Positions 17,812 to 26,623 of a DNA stretch of 64,000 bases are shown in pieces; the stretch's first letter is position 1, and each line of letters opens with the position of its first letter. The position numbers were made by a program, and so were the translations under genes. The notes beneath the pieces are model-generated. The model made no database searches, was not told the DNA's origin, and saw nothing but the letters and a program-made list of their open reading frames with translations. This DNA is from Kordia sp. TARA_039_SRF (lineage in GTDB: Bacteria > Bacteroidota > Bacteroidia > Flavobacteriales > Flavobacteriaceae): NCBI GenBank assembly GCA_006383075.2, contig SMNH02000001.1:561945-625944 (forward strand), read 5' to 3'.

Positions 17812-18694
17812 ATATACTTTTTAATCTAGAATTCATCTGAAAATAAAAAGAAGGATATTCGTTTCGCAACATATTTTCCAACTCCACCACATGCATGTAC
17901 AACTTCTTTCGAACATCAATAATATGTGCATATTTTACTTCCGTATGTTTGTTTTGAAGATTGCTCATATAATTATAATCGGTTTCTTCTCCTTTTAACA
18001 AATAGCGCACTTCTACTCCTTTTTTTCGCGCCAAGCATGAAAATAAATATTGCTCATATATAATAGCAAAAGCTGAACTGTGAATTTCAGGATTGTCAAC
18101 GACACCTTTATTTTTAGCTAAAAACTCAAAAGCAACATCGACAAACTCATGAAAAAAATTGACATCATTTCCGCCGAAAATACCCGCATTGGCAGCAATG
18201 GTATCTTCGTGTTGTTCAATATCTTCTAAAATAACATTTGGAATATGCGAAAAGTAGGTTTTTAACTGCTCAATTCCGCGTTGGTATTGTACAAAATTCA
18301 GTTCTTCGTTTTGAGAAATCAACGGAGCAGAAAGTAGATTTTCGTTAAAACGTTTCCATACAAATACATCGCCATCAGCATGAATAAATGGTTTTTGCTG
18401 TAATTTATAGGCGTGCAATTTCCCAATAGCCCACAATTTTCCCGAATATGCATCTAAATCGTCCAACACTACTTGTACGTTGGTATAGGGCAAATTCAAT
18501 TGCTTAATCAATAACTCATACCCATTTTGATCGGTAATCAGTTCTACTTCATCATAATATTCGCGAAACTGTAAACAACTATAAGCCCAACTGTAATAAT
18601 AATATTTAGGCATCAGCCAACCACCAAAATATTTTGCCGCATCGTTGCCCGAACGCAAACTAGGTTTTGACCAATAACTGTGTACAATTTTCAT
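17810..18694 (-). CDS. DUF6734 family, glycosyltransferase-like protein
   Basis: A 294-residue cytoplasmic protein with the look of a GT-A glycosyltransferase: start IVHSYWSKP, then FGGWLMPKYYYYSWAYSCLQ, ITDQNGYELL, a DxD motif in PFIHADGDVFVW (Asp107 and Asp109), and a downstream ANAGIFGG segment like the second nucleotide-sugar loop of such enzymes. I recall this as family DUF6734, Bacteroidota proteins often found beside small lanthipeptide-like genes. It converges on precursor 2 with almost no gap. The natural guess is that it adds a sugar to the Ser/Thr/Cys-rich peptide. That is an inference from context and has not been shown. Confidence 0.6.
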   Translation of the reverse strand: MKIVHSYWSKPSLRSGNDAAKYFGGWLMPKYYYYSWAYSCLQFREYYDEVELITDQNGYELLIKQLNLPYTNVQVVLDDLDAYSGKLWAIGKLHAYKLQQKPFIHADGDVFVWKRFNENLLSAPLISQNEELNFVQYQRGIEQLKTYFSHIPNVILEDIEQHEDTIAANAGIFGGNDVNFFHEFVDVAFEFLAKNKGVVDNPEIHSSAFAIIYEQYLFSCLARKKGVEVRYLLKGEETDYNYMSNLQNKHTEVKYAHIIDVRKKLYMHVVELENMLRNEYPSFYFQMNSRLKSI

Positions 18695-18888
18695 AAAAAA
18701 GTATTCGTATGATGAGAATAAAAAGATACTAATTTAAACTGAAAAGCCACTAAAAATTATCAATCCTTGAAAAAATTGGGTGAAAAATAAAAAATAATTA
18801 AAATTTATTATGCATGCATAGTATTTTTAGAGAAATATTCAGTATATTCGTCGAAAATTTAAACATTCAATTAAAACATATAAATTCC

Positions 18889-19635
18889 ATGAAAATATTA
18901 GTATGTATTAGTCACGTTCCTGACACTACTTCAAAAATCAATTTTACGGAAGGAGATACTAAATTTGATACCAACGGCGTACAATTTGTCATCAATCCAA
19001 ATGACGAATTCGGATTGACACGCGCTATGTGGTTTAAAGAAAAGCAAGGCGCTTCTGTAGACGTTGTAAACGTTGGCGGTGCAGAAACGGAACCAACATT
19101 ACGTAAAGCATTAGCCATTGGAGCTGATAAAGCAATTCGTGTAAACGCAGAAGCAACTGACGGATTTTTTGTTGCAAAACAATTAGCAGCCGTAGTAAAA
19201 GATGGCGGATACGATTTGGTAATCGCAGGAAGAGAATCCATTGATTATAATGGAGGAATGGTTCCTGGAATGTTGGCTGAATTGACAGGTGCTAATTTTG
19301 TAAATACATGTATCGGCTTAGAAGTTGACGGAACTTCCGCAACAGCAACTCGTGAAATTGACGGTGGAAAAGAAACTTCAAACACATCACTTCCATTAGT
19401 AATTGCAGGACAAAAAGGATTGGTAGAAGAAAGCGACTTGCGTATTCCAAACATGAGAGGAATTATGATGGCGCGTAAAAAACCATTAACGGTAATCGAT
19501 GCTGTTGATGCTTCAAAAGAAACAACTGCTGTAAAGTTTGAAAAACCTGCACCAAAAGGCGCTGTGAAATTGGTTGACGCAGATAATATTGACGAATTAA
19601 TCAACTTATTGCACAACGAAGCAAAGGTAATTTAG
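18889..19635 (+). CDS. etfB: Electron transfer flavoprotein beta subunit
   Basis: A 248-residue protein that with the alpha subunit carries electrons from acyl-CoA dehydrogenases to the quinone pool. The start is the ATG at 18889 (MKILVCISHVPDT); a longer frame from 18814 adds 25 residues not found in the family. Recognisable segments are INPNDEFGLTRA, GADKAIRV, the AMP-binding region VIAGRESIDYNGGMVPGMLA and the signature LRIPNMRGIMMARKKPLTV near residue 185. It is followed by etfA after 71 bp, and a terminator comes only after etfA. Confidence 0.96.
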   Translation: MKILVCISHVPDTTSKINFTEGDTKFDTNGVQFVINPNDEFGLTRAMWFKEKQGASVDVVNVGGAETEPTLRKALAIGADKAIRVNAEATDGFFVAKQLAAVVKDGGYDLVIAGRESIDYNGGMVPGMLAELTGANFVNTCIGLEVDGTSATATREIDGGKETSNTSLPLVIAGQKGLVEESDLRIPNMRGIMMARKKPLTVIDAVDASKETTAVKFEKPAPKGAVKLVDADNIDELINLLHNEAKVI

Positions 19636-19706
19636 TCAATAGCATAATTCAGATAAATATGAATGTTTCAATCATTCAATAATTTAATCTTTAAATCAAA
19701 AAAAAC

Positions 19707-20675
19707 ATGTCAGTTTTAGTATATACAGAATCAGAACAAGGAAAACTTAAAAAAGCAGCTTTCGAAGTAGCATCGTACGCAAAAGAAGTTGCCAATCAAT
19801 TAGGAACTACGGTTACAGCAGTAACTATCAACACAAACGACACCTCCGAATTAGGAAAATACGGCGTTGACAAAGTATTAAATGTATCAAATGACAAACT
19901 AAACAACTTCAACGCAAAAGCGTATGCAGCAACCTTACATCAAGCTGCTGAAAAAGAAGGTGCCAAAGTTGTCATTGTAAGTTCAAGTGCCGATAGCAAA
20001 TCTGTTGCGCCAATTTTAGCAGTAAACTTAGAGGCAGGATATGCGTCTAACGTAGTAGCTGCGCCAAGTAGTACAAGTCCATTCACAGTAAAAAGAACCG
20101 CCTTTACCAACAAAGCATTCAGCATGACAGAAATCAACTCTGATGTAAAAATCGTGGGTGTTTCTAACAATGCTTTCGGATTGGTGGAAAATGCTGGTGA
20201 CGCTGCTGCAGAAGCTTTCGCACCAAACTTAGACGATTCATTATTTGGTGTAAAAGTTGATACGGTAGATAAAGTTACTGGAAAAGTTACCATTGCAGAT
20301 GCGGACATCGTAGTTTCAGCAGGTAGAGGATTAAAAGGCCCAGAAAACTGGGGAATGGTAGAAGAATTAGCAGACGTTTTAGGTGCAGCTACCGCATGTT
20401 CAAAACCAGTTTCGGACTTAGGATGGAGACCACACGGTGAGCACGTTGGACAAACAGGAAAACCTGTAGCATCAAATCTTTACATTGCGATTGGAATCTC
20501 TGGAGCTATTCAGCATTTGGCAGGAATCAACGCTTCTAAAGTAAAAGTTGTTATCAATACGGATGCAGAAGCTCCTTTCTTCAAAGCAGCGGATTATGGT
20601 GTTGTAGGAGATGCTTTTGAAGTAGTTCCAACGCTAATTGAAAAATTGAAAGAATTTAAAGCGAATAACGCATAA
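19707..20675 (+). CDS. etfA: Electron transfer flavoprotein alpha subunit
   Basis: A 322-residue FAD-binding partner of EtfB. The N-terminal ETF domain (SVLVYTESEQGKLKKAAFEV) is followed by the C-terminal FAD domain. Its hallmarks are VVSAGRGLKGPENWGMVEEL, GAATACSKPVSDLGWRPHGE, QTGKPVASNLYIAIGISGA and QHLAGINASKVKVVINTD. It is full length. It forms an operon with etfB and acts in fatty-acid and amino-acid oxidation. Confidence 0.97.
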   Translation: MSVLVYTESEQGKLKKAAFEVASYAKEVANQLGTTVTAVTINTNDTSELGKYGVDKVLNVSNDKLNNFNAKAYAATLHQAAEKEGAKVVIVSSSADSKSVAPILAVNLEAGYASNVVAAPSSTSPFTVKRTAFTNKAFSMTEINSDVKIVGVSNNAFGLVENAGDAAAEAFAPNLDDSLFGVKVDTVDKVTGKVTIADADIVVSAGRGLKGPENWGMVEELADVLGAATACSKPVSDLGWRPHGEHVGQTGKPVASNLYIAIGISGAIQHLAGINASKVKVVINTDAEAPFFKAADYGVVGDAFEVVPTLIEKLKEFKANNA

Positions 20676-20701
20676 TTTTTGTTAAATTGTGCCCAAATAA
20701 G

Positions 20702-20746
20702 GGCTGTCTAAAATTGGGAAACCCTTTTTTTAGGCAGCCTTTTTTT
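20702..20746 (+). terminator. Terminator of etfBA
   Basis: GGCTGTCTAAAA (20702-20713) pairs with TTTTAGGCAGCC (20728-20739), with one wobble pair, followed by seven T. Confidence 0.88.
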
Positions 20747-20769
20747 ATGAGAATGCATTCCAGAAACCA

Positions 20770-21417
20770 ATGAGCTTAGTAAAACTAAATATTAAGGGAA
20801 TTTCATATAGCCAAACGCAAAACGGAGCCTACGCTTTAATTTTAAATGAAGTAGATGGCGACCGTAAATTACCTATTGTTATTGGCGCTTTTGAAGCACA
20901 ATCTATCGCAATTGCGCTTGAAAAAGAAATCAAACCACCACGACCGTTGACACACGATCTTTTTAAAAATTTCGCTGATCGGTTTGATGTGGTTGTCAAA
21001 CAAGTCATTATTCACAAACTGGTAGATGGTGTTTTTTATTCGAGTATCATCTGCGAGCGCGATAAAATAGAAGAAATCATTGATGCGCGAACTTCGGATG
21101 CTATTGCCCTAGCCTTGCGTTTTGACGCACCGATATTTACTTACAAAACTATTTTAGATAAAGCGGGAATCTTCTTAAAACTCACTTCTCAAGAAGAAAA
21201 CGAAGAAAACGAAAAAGAAAGCATTGTGGTAGACGAATTGTTTACCGAAGAAGACGAAGAATTAGATACCGTAGAAAGTGCTGCTGACAATACATTAAAA
21301 ACACTTTCGCTTCAAGAATTATACAATATGTTAGACGGCGCTGTGGCGGATGAAGACTATGAAAAAGCTGCCCGACTTCGTGACGAAATCTCTAACAGAG
21401 AGCAAGACAACAAATAA
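20770..21417 (+). CDS. Bifunctional nuclease family protein (DUF151 plus UVR motif)
   Basis: A 215-residue protein. Residues 1-135 are a DUF151/BFN domain (LNIKGISYSQTQNGAYALIL, LPIVIGAFEAQSIAIALE, RPLTHDLFKN, ARTSDAIALALRFDAPIF). After an acidic linker comes a C-terminal UvrB/UvrC-type motif (ELYNMLDGAVADEDYEKAAR). This two-part layout is standard in Bacteroidota. Plant and archaeal relatives have nuclease activity; the bacterial role is not settled. It is followed after 12 bp by the nucleoside transporter gene, so the two are probably one operon. Confidence 0.92.
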   Translation: MSLVKLNIKGISYSQTQNGAYALILNEVDGDRKLPIVIGAFEAQSIAIALEKEIKPPRPLTHDLFKNFADRFDVVVKQVIIHKLVDGVFYSSIICERDKIEEIIDARTSDAIALALRFDAPIFTYKTILDKAGIFLKLTSQEENEENEKESIVVDELFTEEDEELDTVESAADNTLKTLSLQELYNMLDGAVADEDYEKAARLRDEISNREQDNK

Positions 21418-21429
21418 ACACCTATTCAA

Positions 21430-23154
21430 ATGCAGAAATTTGTAGCAAGTATTTTGACAGTGTTTTGTGTACTTTTTACTGTAAGCGCACAAGAAACTGA
21501 AATTGACGGAACGTGGAAATTTACCAGCATTCAAAACGCAGAAAACAACGAAATTGTTCAAGTTTCCAATGCGGATAAATTAACACTTGCCGCGGGCGAA
21601 TTTCAATACCAACTCGCAGCAAAAGATAATTTAAAAGCGAGTGGCGATTATATCTATCAAAACAATCTTTTGGTTTTTTATTACAATCAGCCAAACGATA
21701 CCATTCGCAAATACAAAATCACCACGCTGAACGATTCTACCTTAGTTTTTAAAGAAAAAGAGGTTTCGTATCACTTCAAAAAACAACAAGAAAAACAAGA
21801 AGTTGTTGCTGCAACTAATACGAACTCAGAAATAAGCGAAATTATTCCGAATGATGGATTTAGTATGAATAGCTTACTCCGCGGAATTCTTGGAATGGTT
21901 GTATTACTCATTATTGCATTTTTATGTAGTAGCAACCGAAAAGCCATTAATTGGAAAACTGTCGGATTGGGATTAACCTTCCAATTAATCATTGCCATTG
22001 GTGTCTTAAAAATTGATGCCGTAAAAAGTGCTTTTGAAGTTGTAGGTGGTTTATTCATTAAAATCCTTAACTACACACAAGCAGGAAGTGAGTTTTTATT
22101 TGGCGGTATGATGAATGTAGATTCTTTCGGATTTATATTTGCGTTTCAAGTATTGCCTACCATCATCTTCTTCTCTGCCCTTACTTCTGTATTATTTTAC
22201 TTAGGAGTAATTCAAATTATAGTAAGAGGTTTTGCAATAGTATTGACAAAATTTTTAGGGATTTCTGGAGCAGAAAGTTTATCTGTTGCTGGAAACATCT
22301 TCTTAGGTCAGACTGAAGCTCCTTTATTGGTAAAAGCCTATTTAGAAAAAATGACCCGATCCGAAATTTTATTGGTAATGGTCGGAGGAATGGCAACGGT
22401 GGCAGGAGCCGTTTTGGCAGCGTATATTGGTTTCCTTGGTGGAGACGATCCTGCATTACAACTTATATATGCAAAACACTTACTAGCAGCTTCTGTAATG
22501 GCTGCACCTGGCGCAATTGTAATTTCAAAAATATTGTATCCACAAACAGAAAAAATAAATAATGATGTAAAAGTATCACAAGAAAAAATAGGTTCTAATA
22601 TCTTAGATGCTATTGCTAATGGTACAACTGAGGGTTTAAAATTAGCCGTAAACGTTGGAGCAATGTTGTTAGTTTTTGTAGCATTTATTGCAATGCTGAA
22701 TGGAATTTTGGGCTGGATTGGTGATGTTACATCGTTAAATAGCTGGATGGCAGTAAATACAGTCTATTCAGAGTTTTCACTAGAAGCAATACTAGGTACT
22801 ATTTTTGCACCTCTAATGTGGCTGATTGGCGTTGCGGTAGAAGATATTATGCAAATGGGACAACTGCTAGGCGTAAAACTCGCCGCAAGTGAGTTTGTCG
22901 GATATATTCAATTAGCGGAATTGAAAGATGTGGCTAGCGCTTCGCATTTAACCTATCAAAAATCCATTATCATGGCAACCTATATGTTGTGTGGATTTGC
23001 TAATTTTGCCTCTATCGGAATCCAAATTGGAGGTATTGGCTCGTTAGCACCAAAACAGCGAAAAACCTTATCGGAGTTTGGAATGAAAGCCTTAATTGGA
23101 GGAACAATTGCTTCCTTGATTTCAGCAACTATCGCAGGAATGTTAATCGGATAA
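21430..23154 (+). CDS. CNT-family nucleoside transporter with lipocalin-like N-terminal domain
   Basis: A 574-residue protein. Residues 1-20 are a signal peptide (MQKFVASILTVFCVLFTVSA). About 100 residues of lipocalin-like beta domain follow (EIDGTWKFTSIQNAENNEIV, KYKITTLNDSTLVFKEKE). From about residue 145 a full NupC-type concentrative nucleoside transporter follows, with the signatures SVAGNIFLGQTEAPLLVKAY, GGMATVAGAVLAAY and NFASIGIQIGGIG. It imports nucleosides with cations. The added periplasmic domain might bind substrate or the cell envelope; its role is unknown. Nearby salvage and thymidylate genes fit a nucleotide theme. Confidence 0.93.
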   Translation: MQKFVASILTVFCVLFTVSAQETEIDGTWKFTSIQNAENNEIVQVSNADKLTLAAGEFQYQLAAKDNLKASGDYIYQNNLLVFYYNQPNDTIRKYKITTLNDSTLVFKEKEVSYHFKKQQEKQEVVAATNTNSEISEIIPNDGFSMNSLLRGILGMVVLLIIAFLCSSNRKAINWKTVGLGLTFQLIIAIGVLKIDAVKSAFEVVGGLFIKILNYTQAGSEFLFGGMMNVDSFGFIFAFQVLPTIIFFSALTSVLFYLGVIQIIVRGFAIVLTKFLGISGAESLSVAGNIFLGQTEAPLLVKAYLEKMTRSEILLVMVGGMATVAGAVLAAYIGFLGGDDPALQLIYAKHLLAASVMAAPGAIVISKILYPQTEKINNDVKVSQEKIGSNILDAIANGTTEGLKLAVNVGAMLLVFVAFIAMLNGILGWIGDVTSLNSWMAVNTVYSEFSLEAILGTIFAPLMWLIGVAVEDIMQMGQLLGVKLAASEFVGYIQLAELKDVASASHLTYQKSIIMATYMLCGFANFASIGIQIGGIGSLAPKQRKTLSEFGMKALIGGTIASLISATIAGMLIG

Positions 23155-23184
23155 AAATCGTTAATAACCTATTGATAAAATATA

Positions 23185-23218
23185 AACGCATTGATGCAAA
23201 ATCAGTGCGTTTTTTTTA
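23185..23218 (+). terminator. Terminator after nucleoside transporter
   Basis: AACGCATTGAT (23185-23195) pairs with ATCAGTGCGTT (23201-23211), one wobble, followed by eight T. Confidence 0.88.
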
Positions 23219-23269
23219 TTTTTATAAACTGCAAAAATTGTATCGCAACACTCAAAAAAAGGAAACATC

Positions 23270-24094
23270 ATGAGACAATATTTAGATCTTGTAAAACATG
23301 TATTAGAACACGGAAATGAAAAAGGAGATCGTACAGGAACTGGAACGAAAAGCGTTTTTGGCTATCAAATGCGTTTTGACCTCAGCGAAGGTTTCCCAAT
23401 GGTGACAACAAAAAAACTACACTTAAAATCCATTATTCATGAATTATTGTGGTTTATCAAAGGCGATACCAATGTAAAATATTTACAAGAAAACGGCGTG
23501 CGTATTTGGAATGAATGGGCAGATGAAAACGGTGATTTAGGTCCTGTGTACGGACATCAATGGCGCAATTGGAATAGCGAAAGTATTGACCAACTAGCAG
23601 AAGTGATTGAAACTTTAAAAAATAATCCGAATAGTAGACGTATGCTCGTTTCTGCATGGAATCCGAGTGTGTTGCCAGATACTTCTGTGTCGTTCGGTGA
23701 AAATGTAGCAAATGGAAAAGCAGCATTGCCTCCGTGTCATGCGTTTTTTCAGTTTTATGTAGCTGATGGAAAATTATCTTGCCAATTGTACCAACGAAGT
23801 GCAGATGTCTTTTTGGGCGTTCCGTTCAATATTGCTTCGTATGCGTTACTGACGATGATGATGGCACAAGTTTGTGGCTATGAATACGGCGATTTTATTC
23901 ACACATTTGGTGATGCGCATATTTACAGCAACCATTTTGAACAAGTACAATTACAACTCACACGCGAACCGTATCCGCTGCCTACCATGAAAATCAATCC
24001 GAATGTAAAAAGTATTTTCGATTTTACGTTTGATGATTTTGAGTTGGTTAACTATCAACATCATCCGCATATTAAAGGTGCGGTTGCTATTTAG
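23270..24094 (+). CDS. thyA: Thymidylate synthase
   Basis: A 274-residue enzyme making dTMP from dUMP with methylene-tetrahydrofolate. Family signatures are [13 protein letters not shown] near the N-terminus with the phosphate-binding Arg, [24 protein letters not shown], and the catalytic Cys in [12 protein letters not shown] near residue 158. [20 protein letters not shown] and the C-terminal [10 protein letters not shown] complete it. It is full length. A dihydrofolate reductase lies 3.7 kb downstream on the same strand, linking the two halves of the folate cycle. GAAAGG-like purines 5-10 bp before the ATG can serve as ribosome binding site. Confidence 0.98.
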   Translation: MRQYLDLVKHVLEHGNEKGDRTGTGTKSVFGYQMRFDLSEGFPMVTTKKLHLKSIIHELLWFIKGDTNVKYLQENGVRIWNEWADENGDLGPVYGHQWRNWNSESIDQLAEVIETLKNNPNSRRMLVSAWNPSVLPDTSVSFGENVANGKAALPPCHAFFQFYVADGKLSCQLYQRSADVFLGVPFNIASYALLTMMMAQVCGYEYGDFIHTFGDAHIYSNHFEQVQLQLTREPYPLPTMKINPNVKSIFDFTFDDFELVNYQHHPHIKGAVAI

Positions 24095-24130
24095 AGTCGA
24101 AAACACTCAATTTCTAATAAGTTAGTTTAT

Positions 24131-24967
24131 ATGAAAAAACAATTTCTTGCTGTTTTACTTATCTCACTAAGCACTTTTGGTTTTGCTCAAAAAGACAAAC
24201 AGTTTCGTCCACCGCCACAACCAGTAGCTGCCAAAGGCTGTGAATATGCGCGCGATATAATTCGCTGTACAAGTGATAAAATTTATAAGGCTGCTTTCCA
24301 AAATTTATCTTCTGAAAATATTCAGGAAATCATCAATGCAGCTGAGAAAGACACACTAAAAGTCAGCACAAAATTACGATTTACTTCTAAGAGAAATTTG
24401 TATTTGCATAGAACTTCCATACGATTCTACGAAGGTTTTTTACGCCTTGACGCACGAATTAACTCTAATGTACCAAGACTTCCGTTTACAGTTGGACATT
24501 ATGCTTGGTTGCATGAAGGAAATAAATATGCCTCTAGTTTTAACTTTCGCCTTTTGGTTGATAGAGAACAGAAAACACTACTTCCTTTATATGATTTCGA
24601 TAGCGAGAAACGGACGAAAAAAAAGAAAGTTCCTAATCAGTTTATGCAACATCCAAAATGTAGCGCTTTTTCAGAATATGAAAGTCTGAATAAATGTTTT
24701 CATGAAGAAGTAAAGAAACTTATCGTATCGAATTTCAACTCCCAAGCAGCAAAAAAAGCGGGTGTTCCTGAAATTGTTGAAGTCTTTATTTATATTGGTT
24801 ATAATGAAAAAGGGAAACGTGGAGGAATAGATATTTCACATAAACATCCGTTTGTTGTGAGGGAAATTGAACGCATTTTAGAATTACTTCCAAACGTGAA
24901 GCCAGCAACTCTGCATGGAACACCTAGAAGCTGGTATGGATTCTATGAAATCAAATTTAAAATATAA
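24131..24967 (+). CDS. Secreted TonB C-terminal-like protein
   Basis: A 278-residue protein with a signal peptide (MKKQFLAVLLISLSTFGFAQ) and a Pro-rich start. It holds two Cys pairs of the form G-C-x9-C and HPKC-x10-C. The second introduces a domain (SLNKCFHEEVKKLIVSNFN, EIVEVFIYIGYNEKGK, PHG-like end) resembling the C-terminal domain of Flavobacterial TonB proteins. Unlike true TonB it has a cleavable signal and no inner-membrane anchor with a long Pro spacer, so it is probably free in the periplasm. A frameshifted paralogue follows, overlapping by one base (TAATG). Function unknown. Confidence 0.7.
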   Translation: MKKQFLAVLLISLSTFGFAQKDKQFRPPPQPVAAKGCEYARDIIRCTSDKIYKAAFQNLSSENIQEIINAAEKDTLKVSTKLRFTSKRNLYLHRTSIRFYEGFLRLDARINSNVPRLPFTVGHYAWLHEGNKYASSFNFRLLVDREQKTLLPLYDFDSEKRTKKKKVPNQFMQHPKCSAFSEYESLNKCFHEEVKKLIVSNFNSQAAKKAGVPEIVEVFIYIGYNEKGKRGGIDISHKHPFVVREIERILELLPNVKPATLHGTPRSWYGFYEIKFKI

Positions 24968-25798
24968 TGATAATGAAAAAAGTTTTTTTATCTGCATTTG
25001 CAAGCATTATTGCTTTTGTTTGTAATGCACAAGTTACCATTCCTCAACCTCCACCATCAACCCCATTTGCTGAAGGTTGTGAAGATGTTTCTGATCGATA
25101 TTACTGCACTGAAAGAAAACTGCGAGAGCTTGCTTTTGAAGCGTTAACGCAAAGCGACATTGACCAAGTGCTGCAAAAGACAGAAAAAGACACTATTTTC
25201 ATGAATACCAAATTAAATTTTTATGAAGATAAAACATTAGCAACCGATATTTCTTCATTGCTTTTTCACGAACGTGAATTAAAGTTTTTTTGAAATTGAT
25301 TTGAGTTTTTCATTAGAGGATTTACCGTTCAAGCCTGTTGTAAAAGGCAAACCGAGAAAAACTAGTTTTGCAAGCCATCTGTTTTTAAAAGTTGACCGAA
25401 AACATAAAAAACTAATTCCTTTACCAGATTACGAACCAGAAAGAGTTCCTTTTAGCGGTCCAGAGAAATACATTGTTTATCCAGGGTGCGAGTCTAAAAA
25501 ATCAAATACTGCATTACGAAAATGCATGTCGCAAAAGATTTCAAAATTTGTTGCCGAGTATTATGATGTTGAACTTGCTACCAAACTCAATTTAAAAGGA
25601 ATACAACGAATTTACGTGATTTTCACTGTAGATAAAGATGGAAGTGTTACAAAAGTGAAATCTAAAGCGCCGCACCCTGAATTAGAAAGAGAAGCTAGAC
25701 GTGTTGTTAAGTCTCTTCCAGAGATGACTCCAGGAGAAATAGAAGACACTCCAGTAGCCATACGCTATACATTACCTATTATCTTTAAAGTTCAATAA
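24967..25798 (+). pseudogene. Frameshifted TonB C-terminal-like paralogue
   Basis: Two frames together encode a paralogue of the preceding gene. The first (24967-25293) gives a signal peptide and the C-x8-C unit and stops in TGA at 25291. The second continues with LEDLPFKPVV to a clear TonB-C-like domain (YPGCESKK, LRKCMSQKISKFVAEYYD, IYVIFTVDKDGSVTKVKS, LPIIFKVQ). They join perfectly if one T is removed from the T7 run at 25285-25291, giving ELKFFEIDLSFSLEDLPF and 276 residues, against 278 in the paralogue. It may be a real mutation, a phase-variable tract or a sequencing error. The start may be the ATG at 24973. Confidence 0.82.
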
Positions 25799-25877
25799 AA
25801 GCTAGCCAAGCAACATTTTTTTATTTTCCTTCCGTTTTTTCAAGAAGGATTTGTAACTTAGGTATGGACATACAGAT

Positions 25878-26471
25878 ATGATATTACTCGATTTTAAAAA
25901 GAATTATATTCTTGACAATGGTTTTGTACAATTACGACCATTGCAAGCAGACGATTTTAAATATTTACTTCCCTACTCGCTTAACGAACCTGAGTTGTGG
26001 AAGTATTCCTTAATTCCCGCAGACGGAGAAGAAGCCCTGCACAACTACATCAATATTGCGCTTGAAGGTAGAATGCAAGAAAACACCTATGCGTTTATTG
26101 TTTATGACAAGCGTTTTAATACCTACGCTGGCTGTACCCGATTTTACAATTTTAGCCAAAGACATCAAACAGTTTCACTTGGATACACTTGGTACGGAAA
26201 AGATTTTCAGGGAACCGGTCTGAATAAAAATTGTAAGTTTCTGTTGTTGCAATTCGCTTTTGAACATATGAAAGTACAACGTGTAGAATTTAGAGCCGAT
26301 AACACCAACAAACGAAGCATTGCGGCTATGAAAAGTATTGGCTGTACAGAAGAAGGCGTGTTGCGAAGTAATTGCGCTACCGAAATTGGCAGACGCGATA
26401 GCATTGTACTCAGCATTTTACGCTATGAATGGTTTAGTCGCGTAAAGCGTGAATTGTTGAAGAAATTATAA
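25878..26471 (+). CDS. GNAT acetyltransferase, RimJ/RimL type
   Basis: A 197-residue acetyl-CoA-dependent N-acetyltransferase. Typical features: start LLDFKKNYILDNGFVQLRPL, the acceptor-side TRFYNFSQRHQTVSLGYTWY, the acetyl-CoA loop YGKDFQGTGLNKNCKFLLL (motif A in modified form) and RVEFRADNTNKRSIAAMKSI followed by GCTEEGVLRS. The fold matches the RimJ/RimL group that acetylates N-termini or small molecules; the substrate is not known. It is a single gene, ending 7 bp before a dispersed hairpin element. Confidence 0.9.
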   Translation: MILLDFKKNYILDNGFVQLRPLQADDFKYLLPYSLNEPELWKYSLIPADGEEALHNYINIALEGRMQENTYAFIVYDKRFNTYAGCTRFYNFSQRHQTVSLGYTWYGKDFQGTGLNKNCKFLLLQFAFEHMKVQRVEFRADNTNKRSIAAMKSIGCTEEGVLRSNCATEIGRRDSIVLSILRYEWFSRVKRELLKKL

Positions 26472-26477
26472 AACACG

Positions 26478-26610
26478 AAAGAGGCTGTTTTAAAGCTATA
26501 AATTTCGTCAAACCGAACTTGATTCGGTTTCTGATAACAGTAGAAATTGGTGTGATGAGATTCTGAGTCAAGCTCAGAATGACGTTAAAAAACTTTAAAA
26601 CAGCCTCTTT
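26478..26610. repeat. Dispersed multi-hairpin element, copy B
   Basis: A 133-bp element with perfect 18-bp terminal inverted repeats (26478-26495 and 26593-26610: AAAGAGGCTGTTTTAAAG and its complement). Inside are two hairpins: AACCGAA-CTTGA-TTCGGTT (26511-26529) and ATTCTGAG-TCAAG-CTCAGAAT (26560-26580). It fills the gap between the convergent GNAT and CBM48 genes. Copy A at 8002-8163 shares the ends and the inner hairpins. Confidence 0.9.
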
Positions 26611-26623
26611 GTGAAAATTCAAA

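Noticed and set aside
18814-18888. N-terminal extension of etfB (25 extra residues)
   Set aside because: The family begins at MKILVCISH, and the extension has no signal or conservation; the ATG at 18889 is preferred.
25285-25293. Programmed ribosomal frameshift at the T7 tract
   Set aside because: No downstream pseudoknot or stimulatory element is visible and the neighbouring paralogue needs no shift; mutation or sequencing error is simpler.
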